DNA of 64,000 nucleotides, taken from Lysinibacillus agricola (GTDB lineage Bacteria > Bacillota > Bacilli > Bacillales_A > Planococcaceae). Location: contig NZ_CP067341.1 of NCBI RefSeq assembly GCF_016638705.1, positions 561,501 through 625,500 of the forward strand, in the 5' to 3' direction. The notes beneath the pieces were generated by a model. That model was not told the DNA's origin, did not search any database, and saw only the letters and a list, made by a program, of their open reading frames with translations. Shown piece by piece: positions 59,586 to 64,000 of the stretch. The position numbers and the translations under genes were made by a program. Numbering within the stretch: the first letter of the stretch is position 1; every line of letters begins with the position of its first letter.

Positions 59586-61604
59586 GTGGGAAAAAGGGTT
59601 ATATCTGCAGTCTTATCGTTGAAAGATCGTGATTTTTCTAGCAATTTAAAACGAGCGAGTGAACGATCAGATGATTTCGGCCGAGGTGTTACCAGGGTAG
59701 GAAATCAGATACAACGATTCGGGCAAGGTGCTACCAAGGCATTTAAAACGGTAGCGATGGGTGTCGGAGCAGTAGGTGCTGCCGGAGTTGCGGCATTAGG
59801 TGCAGGCGTTGCAAAATCCATTTTTGATATGGATAGTGCTTTTGCTACGTTGCAAGCCCAAACTGGTGCAACAGCCGAGCAAATGGAAGTATACGGTAGT
59901 GCAGCAAAAGAAGTATTTAGCAAAGGGTACGGAGAAAACATCGATGAAGTAACAAATGCATTGGCTCGCGTCAAACAAAATATGAGTAATATCGATAATG
60001 GGGAAATTAGTAAAGTTACTTCAAATTCGATGTTATTAGCAAAAACATTTGATTCTGACGTAAACGAAGTCACACGTGGCGCGAACAACATGATGGAAGC
60101 TTTCGGTATCACGTCAGAAAAGGCGTTTGACCTTTTTACAGCAGGTGGCCAACGTGGTTTGAACTTTAGTAATGAGATGTTTGACAATGTTGCCGAGTAT
60201 TCATCTTTGTTTGGCAATATGGGGTATAGCGCGGAAGAATATTTCGGCATCATGGAAAGAGGCTCAAAAGCTGGCGTTTACAATTTAGATTACGTGAATG
60301 ATGTCATGAAAGAGTTTCAGATCAGGGTTAAAGATGGCTCGAAATCAACAGATGAAACATTCTCAGCCATGAGTAAATCAACATTTGATCTTTGGGAATC
60401 ATTCAATAGGGGTGAAGCAACTGTCGCTGAGGTTGCAAGTGCTGTAACAAGCGAGTTGAAAGGTATGGATGACCAGGTTACTGCCAACCAATTAGCTGTA
60501 TCACTTTTCGGTACAAAATGGGAAGACCTCGAGGCAGGGGCTATGTATGCAATGCTTGGTTCAAAAGAAGCTATGTCGGATTTTGAAGGAGCTACGGATT
60601 CCGCATCAGCCAAAGTGGAAGGGAGCCTTAAAAATAGGCTAGTTTCGTCTTGGCGTGAACTGCAGGTAGGAATAGCTGACGTTGTAAACGGAGCAGGAGC
60701 GCAGGAGTTTTTACAAGGTGTTGCGGATAAAGCTGATGAACTTGTACCAGCAATTCAGGGCGTTGTTGAAAAAGCTTTTGAATTTGGTAATACGGTGAGA
60801 GAAAATTGGGGGCCAATTAAAGAAACTCTTATTGGTGTGAGTACAGCGGTAGCCGTTGTAGCTGCAGGAATGGGGGCTTTGAAAGTTGTCACAACAGTAA
60901 CGTCAATGATTAGTAGTTTTAAAACAGCTATGGGTCTTGCTACTGCAGGTCAATGGGCTATGAATACAGCTATGCTAGCCAGTCCGCTCACTTGGGTAGT
61001 TGTTGGTATTGCTGCAGTAGTTGCGGCAGGTGTCGCGTTATATCGTAACTGGGATGTAGTTAAAGAGAAAGCAGGCGAGTTGTGGGGTAAAGTGACGGAG
61101 GTATTCGGTGGTATTTATGACTGGGGGATGTCTAAAATCCAACCTGTAACCGGATTTTTCCAGGGCTTATACGAAAAGTTTGTTAGTTTTAAAGATGCAA
61201 TTACTAGTTTTAAGTTACCTGATTGGGTGTCGTCAATTGGCGGTACACTAAGTGGGGCGGCATCGAAAGTAGCAAGCTTTTTACCATCGTTTGATGTAGG
61301 GACTAACCAAGTTGCGAGTGATATGACTGCTAATATTCATAAAGATGAAATGATAATTCCAGCACGCCAAGCGGCTCGTATCCGTGCTGCAGGAGGGACG
61401 ATTGATAACATCGATCAAATGATTCAACCGAAATCTGTTGCAGTGGCAAAGCCTGCACCATCGGGCAATACATCACAAGCAACACCTTCGAATAATGGTG
61501 GTATTTCACTTGTTATTGAAAATATAAATGCAAAAGGTGTAACGGCAATGGAAGTGGTAAATGAAGTGGTGCCATTATTAAAATTAAGATTGGCCAATAT
61601 GTAG
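59586..61604 (+). CDS. Tail tape measure protein
   Basis: The 672-residue protein sets tail length. The N-terminal part is coiled coil (GKRVISAVLSLKDRDFSSNL), followed by Ala/Gly-rich helices (MGVGAVGAAGVAALGAGVAK), hydrophobic segments near residues 418-440 and 470-485 (WVVVGIAAVVAAGVALY), and a C-terminal tail-fit region. It is short for the class. The GTG start follows GGTGAGG. No muralytic domain is seen. Confidence 0.92.
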   Translation: MGKRVISAVLSLKDRDFSSNLKRASERSDDFGRGVTRVGNQIQRFGQGATKAFKTVAMGVGAVGAAGVAALGAGVAKSIFDMDSAFATLQAQTGATAEQMEVYGSAAKEVFSKGYGENIDEVTNALARVKQNMSNIDNGEISKVTSNSMLLAKTFDSDVNEVTRGANNMMEAFGITSEKAFDLFTAGGQRGLNFSNEMFDNVAEYSSLFGNMGYSAEEYFGIMERGSKAGVYNLDYVNDVMKEFQIRVKDGSKSTDETFSAMSKSTFDLWESFNRGEATVAEVASAVTSELKGMDDQVTANQLAVSLFGTKWEDLEAGAMYAMLGSKEAMSDFEGATDSASAKVEGSLKNRLVSSWRELQVGIADVVNGAGAQEFLQGVADKADELVPAIQGVVEKAFEFGNTVRENWGPIKETLIGVSTAVAVVAAGMGALKVVTTVTSMISSFKTAMGLATAGQWAMNTAMLASPLTWVVVGIAAVVAAGVALYRNWDVVKEKAGELWGKVTEVFGGIYDWGMSKIQPVTGFFQGLYEKFVSFKDAITSFKLPDWVSSIGGTLSGAASKVASFLPSFDVGTNQVASDMTANIHKDEMIIPARQAARIRAAGGTIDNIDQMIQPKSVAVAKPAPSGNTSQATPSNNGGISLVIENINAKGVTAMEVVNEVVPLLKLRLANM

Positions 61605-61618
61605 GGAGGTTGAAAAAA

Positions 61619-62041
61619 ATGGATATATTTTTAAGTATCAATAACCGCAAACAAATTATTCAACTTCCTATTGTGCCATCTGAATTTAAAATAGCTAGCC
61701 CGATGAATAATGAAACATTCACAACCATTAACCAGGGTGATATTAAAGTAATTGGCCGTAGGGGATTGAAGTCGCTAACGATTGAAAGCTTTTTTCCTTC
61801 AAAACATTATCCCTTTTCTCGAAATCGAGCCTATAAAGGTTGGGAATACGTTGAAATCATTGAATCTTGGATTGGTAAGAGAGTCCCTATTCGTTTAATT
61901 ATCACAAATACACCAATTAATTTAGCAATGACTATCGAAAACTTTGATTATGGACCACAAGATGGTTCGGGTGATATTTATTACAGTCTCAGTCTATCGG
62001 AATTTAAGTTTATTAATCTTGATAAGAAGAAGGTGAAATGA
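61619..62041 (+). CDS. xkdP: XkdP-like tail protein without LysM
   Basis: From the ATG at 61619 (TAGGGAGG upstream) the 140-residue protein has the XkdP N-terminal layout: LPIVPSEFKIASPMNNETF, GDIKVIGRRGLKSLTIESFF and ENFDYGPQDGSGDIYYSLSL. The LysM domain found at the C terminus of many XkdP proteins is absent. It probably belongs to the tail hub. Confidence 0.82.
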   Translation: MDIFLSINNRKQIIQLPIVPSEFKIASPMNNETFTTINQGDIKVIGRRGLKSLTIESFFPSKHYPFSRNRAYKGWEYVEIIESWIGKRVPIRLIITNTPINLAMTIENFDYGPQDGSGDIYYSLSLSEFKFINLDKKKVK

Positions 62042-63018
62042 TGGCTCATGAATTATGGTTGATTAAGGGTGGTACCAAGACGAATATAACACCAATGATA
62101 GGCACTTTAACCTGGCGTAGTAACATGGCGGAATTAGGGGATGAACTTAATTTTAGCATTGCTTTCAATGATACAAATTACTTTCCAGTGAATCCGTGCG
62201 ACATAGGCGATATGGTTGTTTTGCTTAACAATGGAAAAGAAATCACGCGTGCTATTATTGTGGACGAGGTAAAGAGTGGGACTGCTCCAATTGCATACAT
62301 TGGATTTGATTATGCCTTTTATCTAAATAAATCCACAGCTGTATATCAATTTAAAAAGCTATCTGCAGACGCCTGTATTAAGAAGCTGGCAAAAGACTTC
62401 AATATTCCAATTGGTAAGATCACATCTATTCCTAAACCAATATCACAAATTTATAACGATAAAAAAGTAAGTGATATTATTAAAGACATTTTAGAGACTG
62501 CAGAAAAATCGTTAGGCGTGAAATATTTAATGGAAATGCGCCAGGGCAAACTATACATTGAAAAGCGAAGTAATGTAGTGGTAACAGGTACATTTCAACT
62601 TTATGAAGGTGGTACAAAGTACGACAATCATTCAGCTATTATGAATCCATCTAAAAGACGCAGCATCGTGGACATGGCCAACACAATTCAGGTTGTAGGC
62701 AACAATGATAAAGTTGTTTTAACAAAATCGGATAATAAAATGGTTGAGAAATATGGTCGAATTACTAAAGTAGTTAATCTAGATCAGAATGAGAAGAAAA
62801 GTGCTAAACAGATTGCTGAAAATGAATTAAAGCAGTTTTCCAAAATTATCGAGGAAAACGAAGTTGAATTAATGGGCGATGATAATTTTAGAGCTGGCCG
62901 ACTATTTAAATTAGAGGAGCCAGTAACAGGCATTAAGGGTACATTTTTGATCAAAGATGTATTACACACGATAAGTAAAGGAATTCACACGATGAAACCG
63001 AGTTTTGAGGTGAAGTAA
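62038..63018 (+). CDS. xkdQ: XkdQ-like baseplate hub protein
   Basis: The 326-residue protein resembles gp27/XkdQ hub proteins: the start (HELWLIKGGTKTNITPMIG), GFDYAFYLNKSTAVYQFKKL, and FRAGRLFKLEEPVTGIKGTF near the end. It overlaps the previous gene by 4 bp. It connects the tube to the baseplate. Confidence 0.88.
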   Translation: MMAHELWLIKGGTKTNITPMIGTLTWRSNMAELGDELNFSIAFNDTNYFPVNPCDIGDMVVLLNNGKEITRAIIVDEVKSGTAPIAYIGFDYAFYLNKSTAVYQFKKLSADACIKKLAKDFNIPIGKITSIPKPISQIYNDKKVSDIIKDILETAEKSLGVKYLMEMRQGKLYIEKRSNVVVTGTFQLYEGGTKYDNHSAIMNPSKRRSIVDMANTIQVVGNNDKVVLTKSDNKMVEKYGRITKVVNLDQNEKKSAKQIAENELKQFSKIIEENEVELMGDDNFRAGRLFKLEEPVTGIKGTFLIKDVLHTISKGIHTMKPSFEVK

Positions 63019-63300
63019 ATGGATCCAATAACTGAACTGGCCCTGATAATTAAAGGTGGCCAAGATGGTACAAATGCAAGCACTTCAAAATCTATGACAA
63101 CTGGAAAAGTAATTTTGCCTCCACCTGTGGCTTTAATACAGCTAAATGATACGATTGATTTAGACAATGAACAACTTATATTTACCGAAACAGTTGTTAC
63201 CAAAGGCTTAATTAACGGTGATGAAGTTATTTTAATACCGACAGCTGATGAACAACAGTATTTTGTAATCGATAAGGCGGTGAAGTTTGATGTTACCTAA
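63019..63300 (+). CDS. xkdR: XkdR-like protein (DUF2577)
   Basis: The 93-residue protein has the DUF2577 form: short helical start, then GKVILPPPVALIQLNDTIDL, and ends GDEVILIPTADEQQYFVIDK. It begins directly after the xkdQ stop and overlaps the next gene. It is likely a baseplate spike-associated component. Confidence 0.85.
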   Translation: MDPITELALIIKGGQDGTNASTSKSMTTGKVILPPPVALIQLNDTIDLDNEQLIFTETVVTKGLINGDEVILIPTADEQQYFVIDKAVKFDVT

Positions 63301-63736
63301 GATTGCAGAACTTGAATTTAATACACAGGACATTGAAACAGACTTGCCGCCACTTGGTAAGTCTTTTTTATATGACTTTGATAAAGGGGATTTTGTGATA
63401 CGTAACGGAAAGATGGTTGCAATTCACGGTCTTGAAACATTGAAGCAATGGATCTTAAAAGTTTTAAAGACTGAGCGCTTTCGTTTCAGGATTTATAAAG
63501 ATATTCCTTATGGTGTCACAATTGCTGATTTAATAGGTTCTAGCTTGCCACGTGCATTTGTCGAGGCAGAAATTAAACGAGAAGTAACAGCTTCATTGAT
63601 GGAACATACACACATTCAGGATGTCCAGGAGTGGCAATTTGAGCGTGATGGTAAATGGATGAGGATCAAATTTAGAGTCGTTACTGTAGAAGGGGCATTT
63701 GATATTGATGAACAGTTAAAGGAGGTGGCTGCTTAA
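63290..63736 (+). CDS. xkdS: XkdS-like baseplate wedge protein (DUF2634, gp25-like)
   Basis: From the ATG at 63290 (GGCGGTGAAG upstream) the 148-residue protein fits DUF2634: GKSFLYDFDKGDFVIRNGKM, then LETLKQWILKVLKTERFRFR and YGVTIADLIGSSLP. This is the gp25-type wedge protein next to the baseplate J gene. Confidence 0.88.
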   Translation: MLPKIAELEFNTQDIETDLPPLGKSFLYDFDKGDFVIRNGKMVAIHGLETLKQWILKVLKTERFRFRIYKDIPYGVTIADLIGSSLPRAFVEAEIKREVTASLMEHTHIQDVQEWQFERDGKWMRIKFRVVTVEGAFDIDEQLKEVAA

Positions 63737-63737
63737 A

Positions 63738-64000
63738 GTGGAAGATGAAAAACTCATTCATGATCGTATGATGTTAGGTATTAATGACGAGTACGACAAG
63801 GCAAAAGGCGAATTTATTTATGATGCAACAAAACCTGCAGCTGTAGAGTTTGCAAATCAGCAAAAGAAGATTGCAGAAGTACAAGATAAATTAGATGTCG
63901 AAAAGTTAACAGGTGATGAATTAACACGTACCGTATATCAACGAACGGGGCAAAGTCGAAAGTTGGCCACACAAGCGACAACGACTGTCATTGTATCGGG
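63738..64000 (+). CDS. xkdT: Baseplate J-like protein (XkdT-like), cut by the window end
   Basis: A GTG at 63738 behind AAGGAGGTGG opens a frame that runs to the window edge (87 codons seen). The start reads DERMMLGIND-like text (HDRMMLGINDEYDKAKGEFI), then DKLDVEKLTGDELTRTVYQR, typical of XkdT. The wedge protein of a contractile tail is expected here. The C-terminal part is outside. Confidence 0.85.
   Translation, partial: MEDEKLIHDRMMLGINDEYDKAKGEFIYDATKPAAVEFANQQKKIAEVQDKLDVEKLTGDELTRTVYQRTGQSRKLATQATTTVIVS

Noticed and set aside
59705..60253. 182-codon minus-strand frame inside the tape measure gene
   Set aside because: It is the antisense shadow of an Ala-rich coding sequence, without ribosome site or family features.

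Overview
The window looks like the chromosome of a low-GC Firmicute, most probably Lysinibacillus or a close Bacillaceae/Planococcaceae relative. The reasons are Bacillus-type Shine-Dalgarno sites with many TTG and GTG starts, a leucine-degradation operon in the Bacillus subtilis yngJIH-HB-GFE order, NatAB/NatKR-like genes, an S-box methionine locus, long GC-richer extragenic repeats between genes, and a PBSX-tailed prophage. The genus is inferred; there is no rRNA or tRNA here to fix it.

Positions 1-300 hold a type I toxin gene with a probable convergent antisense RNA. Positions 700-10100 hold a TetR regulator, a palindromic operator, and a seven-gene operon for leucine/isovalerate catabolism: acyl-CoA dehydrogenase, acyl-CoA synthetase, biotin carboxylase, biotin carrier, HMG-CoA lyase, enoyl-CoA hydratase and carboxyltransferase. 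Three copies of a large dispersed repeat sit in its spacers and just after it. A VanZ-like protein, a degenerate SprA-like putative protease and a YbaK-type deacylase follow.

Positions 13100-19850 form a signalling/export locus: an atypical LuxR-type regulator, a 25-residue membrane peptide, a NatAB-like ABC exporter, two sensor kinases that share about 830 bp of essentially identical DNA but have divergent sensor domains, and a LytTR response regulator. Positions 20000-27900 carry small membrane and lipoprotein genes, an ATPase, kbl, and a secreted small protein behind an 8-bp tandem repeat, followed by a three-gene ABC transporter. Positions 28200-33800 (minus strand) hold an S-box riboswitch, metQ-metN-metI, a tightly coupled FMN 2-hydroxyacid oxidase, and an upstream MtnE-like aminotransferase. 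Together these suggest uptake and conversion of methionine or its hydroxy analogue.

From 33900 to the right edge lies an incomplete prophage. Its integrase, ImmA and repressor are on the minus strand. A control region has two AGCTAA-N4-TTAGCT operators and face-to-face promoters. Early genes follow (Cro-like, excisionase-like, AbrB-like, VRR-NUC, SNF2-type helicase, YqaJ exonuclease, Sak4-like ATPase, DUF669, family-B-like polymerase, D5-like primase-helicase), then a probable iteron origin. After the HNH and terminase genes come an HK97-type head and a PBSX-like contractile tail with a programmed -1 frameshift. Reverse-strand or self-contained cargo genes, including one with a TIR/deoxyribosyltransferase-like domain, interrupt it. 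The last gene (XkdT-like) runs off the window.
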